Origin: Iamia majanohamensis | GTDB lineage: Bacteria; Actinomycetota; Acidimicrobiia; Acidimicrobiales; Iamiaceae | Assembly (NCBI RefSeq): GCF_028532485.1 | Contig: NZ_CP116942.1 | Span: 1,674,001-1,738,000, forward strand | Direction of reading: 5' to 3' | DNA length: 64,000 bases | Shown: positions 51,884 to 61,151 of the stretch, one piece after another | Layout of the letters: each line of letters starts with the position of its first letter | How positions within the stretch are numbered: the stretch's first letter is position 1 | Position numbers and translations under genes: made by a program | The notes under the pieces: generated by a model | What the model was told of the DNA's origin: nothing | What the model saw: the letters and a program-made list of their open reading frames with translations, nothing else | Databases searched by the model: none

Positions 51884-53428
51884 TCAGCCCGAGTCGCCCC
51901 GCCGGTAGGCCCGTCCGATGGCCGCCGGTGGTCGGAGCCGCTGCGAGGCGAAGGTGAGCACGAGCAGGGTGGTGATGTGGGGGAGGAAGATGACGATCTC
52001 CCCGGGCAGCTCGTCGATGGCGCGGAACCAGAGGTAGGCGGCCAGCCCCGCCACCCCGGTGACCACGGCCGCCCGCCACCGCCGGGTCCAGGCCGCCCGG
52101 GCCACGAGCAGGACCGTGCCCATGGCCACCACCAGCAGCAGGCTCCGGGTGGTGCCCCCGCTCTGGAGGCTGAGGGCGTCGGTGAAGCCGAAGAGCCCGG
52201 CCCCGAGGGCCAGCCCGCCGGGGCGCCAGTTGCCGAAGATGTTGGCGGCCAGGCCGATGTAGCCCCGGCCGTTGGTCTGGCCGCTCTGGTACTTCTGGGC
52301 GAAGAGGTAGACGAGCGACACGCCGCCGAGGCCGGCCAGGCCGCCGGAGACGACCACGGCCACGACCTTCATCAGGTACACGTTGACGCCGAGGGACTCG
52401 GCGGCCACCGGGTCCTCGCCGCAGGCCCGCAGGCGCAGCCCGAACTTGGTGCGCCAGAGGATGAGCGCGGTGGCGGGGAAGGCCAGGACGCCGATGACCA
52501 CGATGAGCGACAGCTCGTCGGTGAGGCCCTCGATGATGCGACCCACCTCGGAGATGAAGAACCGCTGCTGGCCGTCCATGTAGGGGGCCAGCTCGATCAG
52601 GCAGAGGGCGACGACCACGCCGAGCACGGTGAGCAGGGCCGGGCGGGCCAGGGTCCGGACCGCGGGCGGGAGGCGGCGGTCGCGGGCGCCGTCGGTGGGC
52701 GCCGCTCCCTCTCCGCCCGCCGGGGCGGGGGCGGCGGGTTCGTCGCCGCCGGCCCGGCCGCCGGGGTGGAACAGGAGCGCGGTGGCCACGAGCAGCACCA
52801 CCGAGACGACCAGCCACACGAGCACGGACGCGTCGGTGAGGTCGCCCCCCACGATGCCCCCGACCACGTCGTTGAGCCCGGGGATGCGGATCTCGGCCAC
52901 GTTCTCGGGGATGGCGGGCGACTGGTTGGTGGAGTCGAAGACCTCGAGGTTGAGGAACTGGGTGACCCCCGCAGCCAGGATGTTGATGACCACGCCGGAC
53001 ACGATGTGGTCGACGCCGAAGCCAACGGTGACGATGGCGTGGAGCAGGCCCCCGAGGGCGCCGCCGAGCACGCCGAGGGCGACGCCGGCCCAGGGCCCGT
53101 ACTCGATCCCGCCCCAGGCACCCATCCAGGTGCCGAGGATCATCATGCCCTCGAGGCCGATGTTGATGACCCCGGCCCGCTCGGCCCAGAGGCCACCCAG
53201 GCCGGCCAGGGCGATGGGGATGGTCAGCTGGAGGGCGGAGGACCAGGTGTTGGTGGACGTGAGGCGGCTCTGGCCGGTGACCTGCTCGGCGATGGTGAGC
53301 AGCAGCACCAGGACGGTGGCGTAGAGGCTGAAGCGGGCCCAGGCCGGCAGGACGCTGATCGGGTCGCGGCGGGGGCGGTCCGCGGTCTCCAGGGGGGTGA
53401 CGACGGGATCCGGTTCGACGATGGTCAC
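51884..53428 (-). CDS. Nucleoside ABC transporter permease (second)
   Basis: A 514-residue BPD_transp_2 permease with about ten helices. AERAGVINIGLEGMM is the diagnostic segment for simple-sugar/nucleoside permeases, and FGLRLRACGEDPVAAESLGV the EAA-like loop. It carries an extra Gly/Ala/Pro-rich insert of ~40 residues (GGDEPAAPAPAGGEGAAP) in mid-protein, making it longer than usual. GTG start overlaps the first permease stop (GTGA). Confidence 0.9.
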   Translation of the reverse strand: MTIVEPDPVVTPLETADRPRRDPISVLPAWARFSLYATVLVLLLTIAEQVTGQSRLTSTNTWSSALQLTIPIALAGLGGLWAERAGVINIGLEGMMILGTWMGAWGGIEYGPWAGVALGVLGGALGGLLHAIVTVGFGVDHIVSGVVINILAAGVTQFLNLEVFDSTNQSPAIPENVAEIRIPGLNDVVGGIVGGDLTDASVLVWLVVSVVLLVATALLFHPGGRAGGDEPAAPAPAGGEGAAPTDGARDRRLPPAVRTLARPALLTVLGVVVALCLIELAPYMDGQQRFFISEVGRIIEGLTDELSLIVVIGVLAFPATALILWRTKFGLRLRACGEDPVAAESLGVNVYLMKVVAVVVSGGLAGLGGVSLVYLFAQKYQSGQTNGRGYIGLAANIFGNWRPGGLALGAGLFGFTDALSLQSGGTTRSLLLVVAMGTVLLVARAAWTRRWRAAVVTGVAGLAAYLWFRAIDELPGEIVIFLPHITTLLVLTFASQRLRPPAAIGRAYRRGDSG

Positions 53429-54570
53429 GCCGTCACCCCGCTCGGGGCCGGTGCGTCGTCGCCCGGCGGGTCCGGGTCGGTGGCCTGTGCGGTGATGGCC
53501 GCCTCGCGGCGCTCGGACACGCGCTCGACCACCTGGTAGGCGATCACCACCGAGAGGACGATGACGCCCTGCATGATCGTGGTGATCTCCCGGGGGAGGT
53601 CGGCCCGGGACAGGGGCGTCTTGGCGATGTCCATGAACGACCACAGCAGGGCGCCGAAGGCGATGCCGACGGGGTTGTTGCGGCCCAGGAGGGCGATGGC
53701 GATGCCGGTGAAGCCGAGGCCGGCCAGGAAGCTCTCCTCGGTGTAGCTGTAGGGGGCGCTGCCGACGATCGACGACAGCCCCACCAGGCCGGCCACGCCG
53801 CCGGAGATCACCATGGCCAGGACGGTCATCCGCTTGGCGTCGACGCCGGAGGCCCGGGCCGCCCACGGGTTGGCCCCCGAGGCCCGCAGGTCGTAGCCGA
53901 ACCGGCTGCGCCAGATCAGCAGCCAGTAGCCCACGCCGACGGCGACGGCGAGCAGGATGAAGGCGTTGAGGCTGACGCCGCCGGGGACCTCGCCCGGGAT
54001 CAGCCAGTCGAGGTCGGGCATGCGCCCGCCCTGGGGGATCCGGCCCGTGCGGGTGGCGAAGTCGACCTGGGCGGCCTCGGACTCGTCCTTGAAGTAGCGG
54101 GTGAGGAGGAAGGCCGTCAGCCCGAGGGCGATGGCGTTGAGCATGATGGTGGCGATCACCTCGCTCACCCCCCGGTAGGCCCGCAGGGCGCCGGCGAGGC
54201 CCGCCCAGGCCGACCCGACGAGGACGGCGATGGCGAGGATGCCGACCAGGCGGAGGTAGCTCGGGAGCGGCAGGGCGAAGCCCAGCCCGGCGGCGACCAC
54301 GCCGGCCAGCCGGTACTGGCCCTCGACGCCGATGTTGAACAGCTTCATCTTGAACCCGATGGCCACCGCCACCGCGGAGATGTAGTACGGCCCGGCCCGG
54401 TTGATGGTCTTGACGATCTCCCCCAGCTGGGTGGTCTGGTCGCCGAGGAGGGAGAAGACCTCGGCCGGCGAGTTGCCGCTCAGCACCAGGACGGCGGTGG
54501 AGACGGCCAGGGCCAGGGCGATGGCCAGGGCGGGGGCGGCCAGGCTGAGCAGGACGCGGTCGAGCTTCAC
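53425..54570 (-). CDS. Nucleoside ABC transporter permease (first)
   Basis: A 381-residue BPD_transp_2 permease. KMKLFNIGVEGQYRLAG and FGYDLRASGANPWAARASGV are the family segments; about ten helices. It pairs with the following permease as a heterodimer. GTG start overlaps the ATPase stop (GTGA). Confidence 0.9.
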   Translation of the reverse strand: MKLDRVLLSLAAPALAIALALAVSTAVLVLSGNSPAEVFSLLGDQTTQLGEIVKTINRAGPYYISAVAVAIGFKMKLFNIGVEGQYRLAGVVAAGLGFALPLPSYLRLVGILAIAVLVGSAWAGLAGALRAYRGVSEVIATIMLNAIALGLTAFLLTRYFKDESEAAQVDFATRTGRIPQGGRMPDLDWLIPGEVPGGVSLNAFILLAVAVGVGYWLLIWRSRFGYDLRASGANPWAARASGVDAKRMTVLAMVISGGVAGLVGLSSIVGSAPYSYTEESFLAGLGFTGIAIALLGRNNPVGIAFGALLWSFMDIAKTPLSRADLPREITTIMQGVIVLSVVIAYQVVERVSERREAAITAQATDPDPPGDDAPAPSGVTA

Positions 54571-56234
54571 GGGGCCGCCGTCCCGTGGTCGTCGGACGTG
54601 GTGCCGGTGGCCGCGTGGTCGGCCGCCGCGGCTGCGGCCGCCGCCGCCTCCACGTCGAGCTCGTCGCCCCCGGGGTCGGTGCCGGTCATGTAGCAGCCGA
54701 GGTCGTCGAGGGTCGTGCCGGCGGGGTCGAGGCGGGCCACCATGCGCCCGCCGTAGAGCACCACGAGGGTGTCGGACAGCCCGACCAGCTCGTCGAGGTC
54801 GGCCGAGATCAGCAGCACGGCCAGGCCGGCGTCGCGAGCGGCGCGCAGCTCGGCCCAGATGGCCGCCTGCGCCCCGACGTCGACGCCCCGGGTCGGGTGG
54901 GCGGCCACCAGCACGCGCGGGCCGGCGGTGAGCTCGCGGCCCATGATCAGCTTCTGCTGGTTGCCGCCCGAGAGGGCCCCGGCCCGCACGTCGGTGCCCG
55001 GGGTGCGCACCCCGTAGGTCGTGATGATCTCCTCGGTCCGGGCGCGGGCGCCGGGCCGGTCGATGAAGCGGCCCCGGGCGAACGGGGCCCGCGTCTGCTG
55101 GCCCAGCGCCGTGTTCTCCCACAGCGGGGCGTCGAGGAGCAGGCCGTCGCGCTGGCGGTCCTCGGGCACGCAGGCGATGCGCCGCTCGCGCCGCTGGCGC
55201 GTCGACCACGAGGAGATGTCCTCGTCGCCCACGTGCACCGAGCCCGAGGCCAGCTCGGCCAGGCCCATCACCGCGCCGAGCAGCTCGCTCTGGCCGTTGC
55301 CCTCCACGCCGGCGACGCCCACGATCTCGCCCCGGCGCACGTCCAGGTCGATGCCCTCGAGCAGGTTGCGCTGGCCCGGGCCGGCCACGGTGATGCCCCG
55401 CAGGGAGAGCTCGACCTCGTCCTGGATCCGGGTCTCGCGCCGCTCCGGGGTGGGCAGCTCGTGTCCGACCATCAGGTTGGCCAGGTCGCGGGCGGTGACC
55501 TCGTCGGGGCCCACGGTCGTGACCGTGGTGCCGGCCCGGATCACCGTGATGGCATCGGCGACCGAGAGGACCTCGTCGAGCTTGTGGGAGATGAACAGGA
55601 CGGTGAGCCCCTCGCTCCGCAGCTCCCGGAGGTTGCGGAACAGCTCGTCGACCTCCTGGGGCACGAGCACCGCGGTCGGCTCGTCGAGGATGAGGACGCG
55701 GGCGCCGCGGTAGAGCACCTTCAGGATCTCGACCCGCTGGCGGTCGCCCACGCCCAGGTCCTCGACCAGGACGTCGGGGTCGACCGAGAGGCCGTAGGCC
55801 CGGCCCAGCTCGCGGATCCGGCGGCGGGCGGTGCGGGTGCCGAGGACGACCGGCATCGCCGGCTCGGCGCCGAGGACGATGTTCTCCAGCACGGTGAGGT
55901 TGTCGGCCAGCATGAAGTGCTGGTGGACCATGCCGATGCCGGCCCGGATGGCGTCGGTGGGCCGGCGCAGGTGCACCTGGTGGCCGTCCACGGCGATGGT
56001 GCCCTCGTCGGGGCGCTGCATCCCGTAGAGGATCTTCATGAGGGTGGACTTGCCGGCCCCGTTCTCGCCGACGACGGCGTGGATCGTGCCGGGCTCGACG
56101 CGGAGGTGGACGTCGCGGTTGGCCACCACCCCGGGGAACCGCTTGGTGATGCCGGCCAGCTCGACCGCGGCCGGGTGGGCGGCGGGTGCGGGCCCCGCCG
56201 ACGCAGCTCCGTCGGCGGTGGGGGATGGGGCCAA
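54567..56234 (-). CDS. Nucleoside ABC transporter ATP-binding protein (two NBDs)
   Basis: A 555-residue tandem ATPase. NBD1 has GENGAGKS, signature LGVGDRQRVEI and Walker B VLILDEPTA. NBD2 is degenerate in the way common to sugar-type transporters: Walker A GVEGNGQSEL and Walker B VLVAAHPTRG, though its signature LSGGNQQK is good. The C-terminus has an Ala-rich tail. Drives uptake by the two permeases. Confidence 0.93.
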   Translation of the reverse strand: MAPSPTADGAASAGPAPAAHPAAVELAGITKRFPGVVANRDVHLRVEPGTIHAVVGENGAGKSTLMKILYGMQRPDEGTIAVDGHQVHLRRPTDAIRAGIGMVHQHFMLADNLTVLENIVLGAEPAMPVVLGTRTARRRIRELGRAYGLSVDPDVLVEDLGVGDRQRVEILKVLYRGARVLILDEPTAVLVPQEVDELFRNLRELRSEGLTVLFISHKLDEVLSVADAITVIRAGTTVTTVGPDEVTARDLANLMVGHELPTPERRETRIQDEVELSLRGITVAGPGQRNLLEGIDLDVRRGEIVGVAGVEGNGQSELLGAVMGLAELASGSVHVGDEDISSWSTRQRRERRIACVPEDRQRDGLLLDAPLWENTALGQQTRAPFARGRFIDRPGARARTEEIITTYGVRTPGTDVRAGALSGGNQQKLIMGRELTAGPRVLVAAHPTRGVDVGAQAAIWAELRAARDAGLAVLLISADLDELVGLSDTLVVLYGGRMVARLDPAGTTLDDLGCYMTGTDPGGDELDVEAAAAAAAAADHAATGTTSDDHGTAAP

Positions 56235-56336
56235 GGGGGAGCCTCCTGGAGGTGCAGGCGGGGCCCGGGACCGTGGTCCCGGGCCCCGTCAGGCGTCAGG
56301 GCCTCCGAGGAGGCCGACGGCGGGGAGCCGGTGGCG

Positions 56337-57464
56337 TCAGGGCGTCGCCGGCACCTCGATCTCGCCGTCGATGATCTGCTGCTGCAGCTCCTCGAGCTGG
56401 TCGTTGATGTCGTCCAGCTGGCCGCCGTCCATGGCGTAGCCGATGCCGCCGCTCTCGAGGTCGCCGCTCACGACGCCGCCCTCGAGCTCGCCGTCACCCT
56501 CGACCAGGTCGAAGATGGTGCTGTACACGGCCTGGTCGACGCGCTTCAGCATCGAGGTGAGGATGCAGGGCTGGGTCTCCTCGTCGACCTGCTGGTACTG
56601 GTCGGAGTCGACGCCGATGGCCAGCCGATCCTCGGCCGCGGCCGACTCGAACAGGCCGGCGCCGGAGCCGCCGGCGGCGTGGTACACGACGTCGATGCCG
56701 TCGGCGTACATGCCGTCGGCGACGGTCTTGGCCGAGGCCGGGTCGGCGAAGCCGCTGTCGTCGGGCGGCTCGGACAGGTAGTTCACCTGGACCTCGGCCG
56801 AGGGGTCGATCTCGGCCACGCCGGCCTCGAAGCCGGCCTGGAAGGTCTGGATGAGCTCGCCGTTCTGGCCGCCGATGAAGCCGATCTGGCCGGTCTGGCT
56901 CTTGAGGGCGGCGGCCGCGCCGACCAGGAACGAGCCCTGCTCGGCCGCGAAAACCAGGGAGGTCACGTTGTCGGCCTCGATGACCGAGTCGATGATGGCG
57001 AACTCGACGTCGGGGAACTCCTCGGCGATGGGCGTCATCGACTCGGTGAAGAGGAAGCCGACGCCGATGACCAGGTCGTAGCCGTCCTCGGCCAGCGAGC
57101 GCAGGAGGTCGCCGCGGTTGGAGCCGTCCTCGTTGGGCTCGAGCAGCTGGACCTCGACGCCGAAGTCCTCGGCCGCGGCCTCGAGGCCGGCGTTGGCCGC
57201 CTCGTTGAAGGAGTCGTCGTCGACGCCGCCGACGTCGAGCACCATGCCCACGCGGAGGCCCTCGCCGTCGGCCTCCTCGCCGCCGACGGGCTCGGCCGAC
57301 GGCTCCTGGCCGGCCTCGCCCTGGCAGGTGGCGGGCTCGGTGGTGCTGTCGCCGGAGTCACCCCCGGAGGAGGTGTCGTCGCCGTCGTCGGTGCTGCAGG
57401 CCGCGACCAGCAGCCCGAGGACTGCGACGAGGGCCGCCAGGCGGAACCATCTGCGTAGGCGCAC
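56337..57464 (-). CDS. BMP family nucleoside-binding lipoprotein
   Basis: A 375-residue substrate-binding lipoprotein. Lipobox VAAC with C23, a Ser/Asp/Gly linker, then a BMP/PnrA-type domain: VGMVLDVGGVDDDSFN opens the domain, FTESMTPIAEEFPDVEFAIID and GQIGFIGGQNGELIQTFQAGF follow. Binds nucleosides outside and hands them to the permeases. First gene of the operon, with a 102-base gap before the ATPase. Confidence 0.93.
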   Translation of the reverse strand: MRLRRWFRLAALVAVLGLLVAACSTDDGDDTSSGGDSGDSTTEPATCQGEAGQEPSAEPVGGEEADGEGLRVGMVLDVGGVDDDSFNEAANAGLEAAAEDFGVEVQLLEPNEDGSNRGDLLRSLAEDGYDLVIGVGFLFTESMTPIAEEFPDVEFAIIDSVIEADNVTSLVFAAEQGSFLVGAAAALKSQTGQIGFIGGQNGELIQTFQAGFEAGVAEIDPSAEVQVNYLSEPPDDSGFADPASAKTVADGMYADGIDVVYHAAGGSGAGLFESAAAEDRLAIGVDSDQYQQVDEETQPCILTSMLKRVDQAVYSTIFDLVEGDGELEGGVVSGDLESGGIGYAMDGGQLDDINDQLEELQQQIIDGEIEVPATP

Positions 57465-57491
57465 TGCGCTGTCTCCTTGTGGTGTCGACTG

Positions 57492-57529
57492 CCCTGCCGA
57501 GCCCGGCAGGGAGGTGCTCCCGTGCGGGA
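57492..57529 (-). promoter_or_regulatory. Paired hairpins in the nucleoside operon leader
   Basis: Two adjacent inverted repeats, CCCTGCCG-AGCC-CGGCAGGG-like (57492-57511) and CTCCCG-TG-CGGGAG (57516-57529), lie 28-65 bases before the BMP start on its transcript. They could be an attenuator or mRNA-stability element; they match no riboswitch class that I recognise. CAAGGAGA just before the start is the ribosome site. Confidence 0.4.
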
Positions 57530-57631
57530 GGGCCGCACCCTAACCCGCGACCTCCGGGGTCGGCCGAGGGGACACCGGCCGGCAACGGGACCGTCATCGG
57601 CCCGACACGCGGGGCGCGCTTCCCCTCGCCG

Positions 57632-57648
57632 ATAACAACCGTTATTAT
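57632..57648 (+). promoter_or_regulatory. TetR operator overlapping a -10 element
   Basis: ATAAC-AACC-GTTAT is a symmetric operator inside an AT-rich island. TATTAT at 57643-57648 overlaps its right arm and ends seven bases before the GTG start, so the transcript probably begins at the start codon itself (leaderless). Binding of the TetR protein here would block its own promoter. Confidence 0.6.
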
Positions 57649-57655
57649 CCCCGGC

Positions 57656-58339
57656 GTGGCCCTCGCCGCCGAGAACCTCCCCTCCGCGCCCGACGCGCCG
57701 GCCGTCCCCGCCTCGGACGACCCGCTGGGCGACCGGCTGCTCGAGGCCGCGGCCGAGGTGTTCGCCGAGCGGGGCTACGACCGGGCCGGGGTGGCCGAGA
57801 TCGCCCGCCGGGCCGGGGTCACCACCGGGGCCATCTACAGCCGCCACGCGGGCAAGGCGGGGCTCCTCGTCGCCGCGCTGGAGTGCTGCGCCACCGACGA
57901 GCTCGACAGCCTCTTCGCCGACCACCGCTTCCAGGGCCGGGCCGAGGACGTGCTCGCCATCGCCGGCAGCCACCTGGTGCGCCGGTCCTCCGACGCCGAC
58001 CGCAGCAGTGCCCTGCTCACCGAGGCCTTCATCGCCGCCCGCCGCGACCCGGCCGTGGCCGACCTCATCCGCAGCCACGTGCTCGACCGGCGCGACCGCC
58101 TGCGCGACATCATCGAGGCGGCCAAGGCGAGCGGCGGCATCGGCGCCGACCTCGACACCGAGGCCCTGGCGACCTTCTGCCACGCCCTCGGCTTCGGCTT
58201 CCTGCTGCTCGAGGCGGCCGAGGTGCCGCTGCCCTCGGCGCCCCCCTGGGAGCAGCTCATCGCCCACCTCATCGCCGCCCTCGGCGCCGAGCCGTCCATC
58301 GACCTGACCACACCACCGACATCCCCACAGGAGCCCTGA
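57656..58339 (+). CDS. TetR family transcriptional regulator
   Basis: A 227-residue regulator. The helix-turn-helix is clear: DRLLEAAAEVFAERGYDRAG, VAEIARRAGVTTGAIYSRHAGK. About 25 polar residues precede it. The C-terminal domain is long enough for ligand binding. GTG start, likely leaderless. The stop lies 2 bases before the diiron protein ATG, so the two are one operon and the regulator probably controls it. Confidence 0.88.
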   Translation: MALAAENLPSAPDAPAVPASDDPLGDRLLEAAAEVFAERGYDRAGVAEIARRAGVTTGAIYSRHAGKAGLLVAALECCATDELDSLFADHRFQGRAEDVLAIAGSHLVRRSSDADRSSALLTEAFIAARRDPAVADLIRSHVLDRRDRLRDIIEAAKASGGIGADLDTEALATFCHALGFGFLLLEAAEVPLPSAPPWEQLIAHLIAALGAEPSIDLTTPPTSPQEP

Positions 58340-58341
58340 CC

Positions 58342-59502
58342 ATGGCCACCACCGACAGCCCCGACCGCGACGCCGAGATCCTCGGCCGCGACTCGGTCGA
58401 CGACCTCGAGGCCATCCTCTCGGTCTCCAACACCGAGGTCGACGAGGCCATCCACGTCGTCGAGGACAACGCGGACGCCATCTTCACGTGGGACTACGAG
58501 AAGGGCGCCCGGCCGCCGCTCGAGAAGCTCTACGAGAAGGCCAAGCACTCCATGTGGAACGGCAGCACCGACCTGCCGTGGGAGACCGAGGTCGACCAGG
58601 AGGAGTTCGCCCGCCGCCTCATGGAGATGCGGGTCTCCATGCGCGCCGACATGGGCATCGACCTCTCCGACACCGTGTTCGCCAAGTGGGGCGAGAAGGA
58701 GTGGCTCGAGCTCTCCATCGAGGGCCAGAACTGGAGCCTCAGCCAGTTCATGCACGGCGAGCAGGGCGCCCTGCTCTGCACGGCCAAGATCGTCGAGACC
58801 GTGCCGTGGATCGACGCCAAGTACTACGCCGCCACCCAGGTGATGGACGAGGCCCGCCACGTCGAGGTCTTCGCCCGGTACCTCGACACCAAGCTGTCGG
58901 GCCACTACCCGATCAACGCCCACCTGAAGATGCTGCTCGACGACATCATCGCCGACAGCCGCTGGGACATGACCTACCTGGGCATGCAGGTGATGGTCGA
59001 GGGCCTGGCCCTGGCCGCCTTCGGCATGGCCCACCAGACCACCCCGTGCCCGCTGCTCAAGCAGCTGCTCCGCTACGTGATGAGCGACGAGGCCCGCCAC
59101 GTGGCCTTCGGCGTGCTCTCGCTGAAGGAGTACTACGAGGGCCTCACCGAGCCCGAGCTGCTCGAGCGCCAGGAGTTCGCCTTCGAGGCCGCGGTGCGCA
59201 TGCGGGACCGCTTCCTCCAGCAGGAGGTGTGGGAGCGCATGGGCGTCAGCCCCAAGGACGCCTACCAGGTGTTCAACGTGTCCGCCGAGGAGAAGAACAA
59301 GGACCCGTTCCAGCAGCTGCTGTTCTCCAAGATCGTGCCCAACTGCAAGAAGCTGGGCCTGCTCGACGCCAACGACGGCTGGCTGCGCAAGCGCTTCGAC
59401 ACCCTCGGGGTGAGCCAGTTCGAGAGCTGGGTCGACACCGGCGAGGAGTACGAGATGCTCGACGAGGTCACCAAGGACCGCGAGGCCGCCGAGACGGCCT
59501 GA
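58342..59502 (+). CDS. Ferritin-like diiron oxidase/oxygenase
   Basis: A 386-residue four-helix-bundle protein with two mirrored DEARH motifs. Metal ligands fit E140, E170, H173, E220, E250 and H253, the class used by R2-like oxidases, AurF-type N-oxygenases and acyl desaturases. The length and the tail (YQVFNVSAEEKNKDPF...) do not let me choose between them. Cytosolic. Paired with the TetR gene. Confidence 0.82.
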   Translation: MATTDSPDRDAEILGRDSVDDLEAILSVSNTEVDEAIHVVEDNADAIFTWDYEKGARPPLEKLYEKAKHSMWNGSTDLPWETEVDQEEFARRLMEMRVSMRADMGIDLSDTVFAKWGEKEWLELSIEGQNWSLSQFMHGEQGALLCTAKIVETVPWIDAKYYAATQVMDEARHVEVFARYLDTKLSGHYPINAHLKMLLDDIIADSRWDMTYLGMQVMVEGLALAAFGMAHQTTPCPLLKQLLRYVMSDEARHVAFGVLSLKEYYEGLTEPELLERQEFAFEAAVRMRDRFLQQEVWERMGVSPKDAYQVFNVSAEEKNKDPFQQLLFSKIVPNCKKLGLLDANDGWLRKRFDTLGVSQFESWVDTGEEYEMLDEVTKDREAAETA

Positions 59503-59558
59503 CCGGTCCCGAGGTCCCGGCCGTCCCTCGGGGCGGTCGGTCCCAGGGGGAGTGGCGG

Positions 59559-59580
59559 GGGCGGGCCCACGGGCCCGCCC
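59559..59580. terminator. Hairpin terminator between convergent genes
   Basis: GGGCGGGCCC and GGGCCCGCCC with an AC loop, 9 bases from the end of the enoyl-CoA hydratase gene and 56 bases after the diiron gene. Perfect 10-bp stem. Confidence 0.7.
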
Positions 59581-59588
59581 TCGTCGCG

Positions 59589-60395
59589 TCAGCCCTGCTG
59601 GGCCCGGCCCCGCTCCTGGATGGCCTCGCGGCGGCGGGCCACCTCGTCGGGGTCGAAGGCCCTGCCCTGCCACTCGGCCGCCACCCGGGCCTCGTTGGCC
59701 CAGCCCTCGGCACCGGTCCCCTCCGCGTTCTCGGCGTAGGTGCGGAACAGGCGGGCGACGGCGGCGCCGTCGTTGCTGGCCACGTCGCGCGCCAGCTGCT
59801 GGGCGGTGGGCACGAGCTCGGCGTGGGGCACCACCTGGTTCACCAGCCCCCAGGTGAGGGCGGTGGGGGCGTCGACGAAGTTGCCGGTGGCGCTCATCTG
59901 CCGGGCCCGCCGGAGGCCCACGGCCTCGGGCAGCAGGACCGAGAGGCCCCACCCGGGCTGGATGCCGACCCGGGCGTGGGTGTCGGCGAAGCGGGCCCGC
60001 TCGGAGGCGACGAGCCAGTCGCACGCCAGGGCCACCTCGAGGCCGCCGGTGACCGCAGCGCCGTTGACCGCGCCGATGAGGGGCGTGGTCCGGCCCGCAG
60101 GCATGGGGCCCCGGCGGGCGGCGGCGTCGGCGTCGGTGCCGCCCGACGCCCCGCTGGCCCGCAGCGGACCGCCGTCGCCCGAGCCCACCTCGCGCAGGTC
60201 GAGCCCGGCGCAGAAGGCGGGGTCGGACCCGGTGAGCACGATGGCGGCCACGTCGTAGTCGGCGTCGAGCTCGCCGACGGTGCGGGGCAGGGCCCGCAGC
60301 AGGTCCATCGAGAGCGCGTTGCGGGCCTCGGGGCGGTTCATGGTGACGGTGGCGACGCGGTCGGCCACCTCCACGAGCAGGACGTCGTCGGACAT
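59589..60395 (-). CDS. Enoyl-CoA hydratase/isomerase family protein
   Basis: A 268-residue crotonase. NRPEARNALSMDLL, FCAGLDLREV (oxyanion hole) and the second oxyanion segment AVNGAAVTGGLEVALACD are present. The usual two catalytic glutamates appear as Thr/Glu and GIQPG, so it may be an isomerase or degenerate hydratase. A Gly/Ser/Ala-rich insert follows the first oxyanion motif. Confidence 0.85.
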   Translation of the reverse strand: MSDDVLLVEVADRVATVTMNRPEARNALSMDLLRALPRTVGELDADYDVAAIVLTGSDPAFCAGLDLREVGSGDGGPLRASGASGGTDADAAARRGPMPAGRTTPLIGAVNGAAVTGGLEVALACDWLVASERARFADTHARVGIQPGWGLSVLLPEAVGLRRARQMSATGNFVDAPTALTWGLVNQVVPHAELVPTAQQLARDVASNDGAAVARLFRTYAENAEGTGAEGWANEARVAAEWQGRAFDPDEVARRREAIQERGRAQQG

Positions 60396-60421
60396 GGCGC
60401 CGACCCTAGGTCCCCTCCCGA

Positions 60422-61024
60422 TCAGGAGTCGTCGTCGGTGGCGGGGAGGAAGTCGAGCTTCACGTCGCCCAGGCGCACCAGCGTCGAGGCGATCCAGCCG
60501 CCCATGGCCGCGAAGTGGGAGTCGAGCACCGACCCGTCGGCCAGGACCTCCTCCTCCACGTCGTAGGACCCCTCGTAGGACACCTCGATGGCGTACTCCT
60601 CGGGCTCCAGGTCGCCGTCGTAGATGGTCTCCAGGGTCGGGCTGGAGCGCTGGAGGGTCTCGTCGCCGATGGGCGAGGACTCCTCGGGCAGGGTGGCCAG
60701 CAGGTCGGCCACCGTTGGCGTGGTCGCCAGGCGCTGGACCCGCATCACGATCTCGATCTCGATGCGGGGCGGCTCGTCGAGCTCCTCGCCGATGTACCAG
60801 GAGCGGTACGCGGTCTGGGCCCACGTGGGCCAGTCGAGGGTGATGTCGGCCCGGGTGCGGGGCGGGCTGCCCTCGCCGGGGAGGCTGTAGGACGTCTCCC
60901 AGGTGAGGTCGCCCAGCAGGACGTCGGCCTGGAACCGCTCCTCGAAGGCCTGCCGCTCCAGGAAGGCCGACTCCATGGCGTCGCGCAGGGCGCCGATGGC
61001 GTCGGTGAAGACGTGGTCGAGCAT
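60422..61024 (-). CDS. Hypothetical protein
   Basis: A 200-residue acidic protein of alternating strands and helices (FQADVLLGDLTWETSYSLPGEG; IEIEIVMRVQRLA; YAIEVSYEGSYDVEEEVL). No signal peptide or membrane segment. ATG start. Ends 27 bases before the enoyl-CoA hydratase start. No family recognised; codon use and position support a real gene. Confidence 0.65.
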   Translation of the reverse strand: MLDHVFTDAIGALRDAMESAFLERQAFEERFQADVLLGDLTWETSYSLPGEGSPPRTRADITLDWPTWAQTAYRSWYIGEELDEPPRIEIEIVMRVQRLATTPTVADLLATLPEESSPIGDETLQRSSPTLETIYDGDLEPEEYAIEVSYEGSYDVEEEVLADGSVLDSHFAAMGGWIASTLVRLGDVKLDFLPATDDDS

Positions 61025-61151
61025 CAGGGTCGCACGGCAGGCGGGGGAGGGGAGGGGCGGTCGGTCACCTCTGCGACCCTAGGCCCGACGTCACGGGACC
61101 GTGGCCCGGGCAGCGGTTGTCACGACCTGCCACCCGTGGGAGGCTCCCGTG

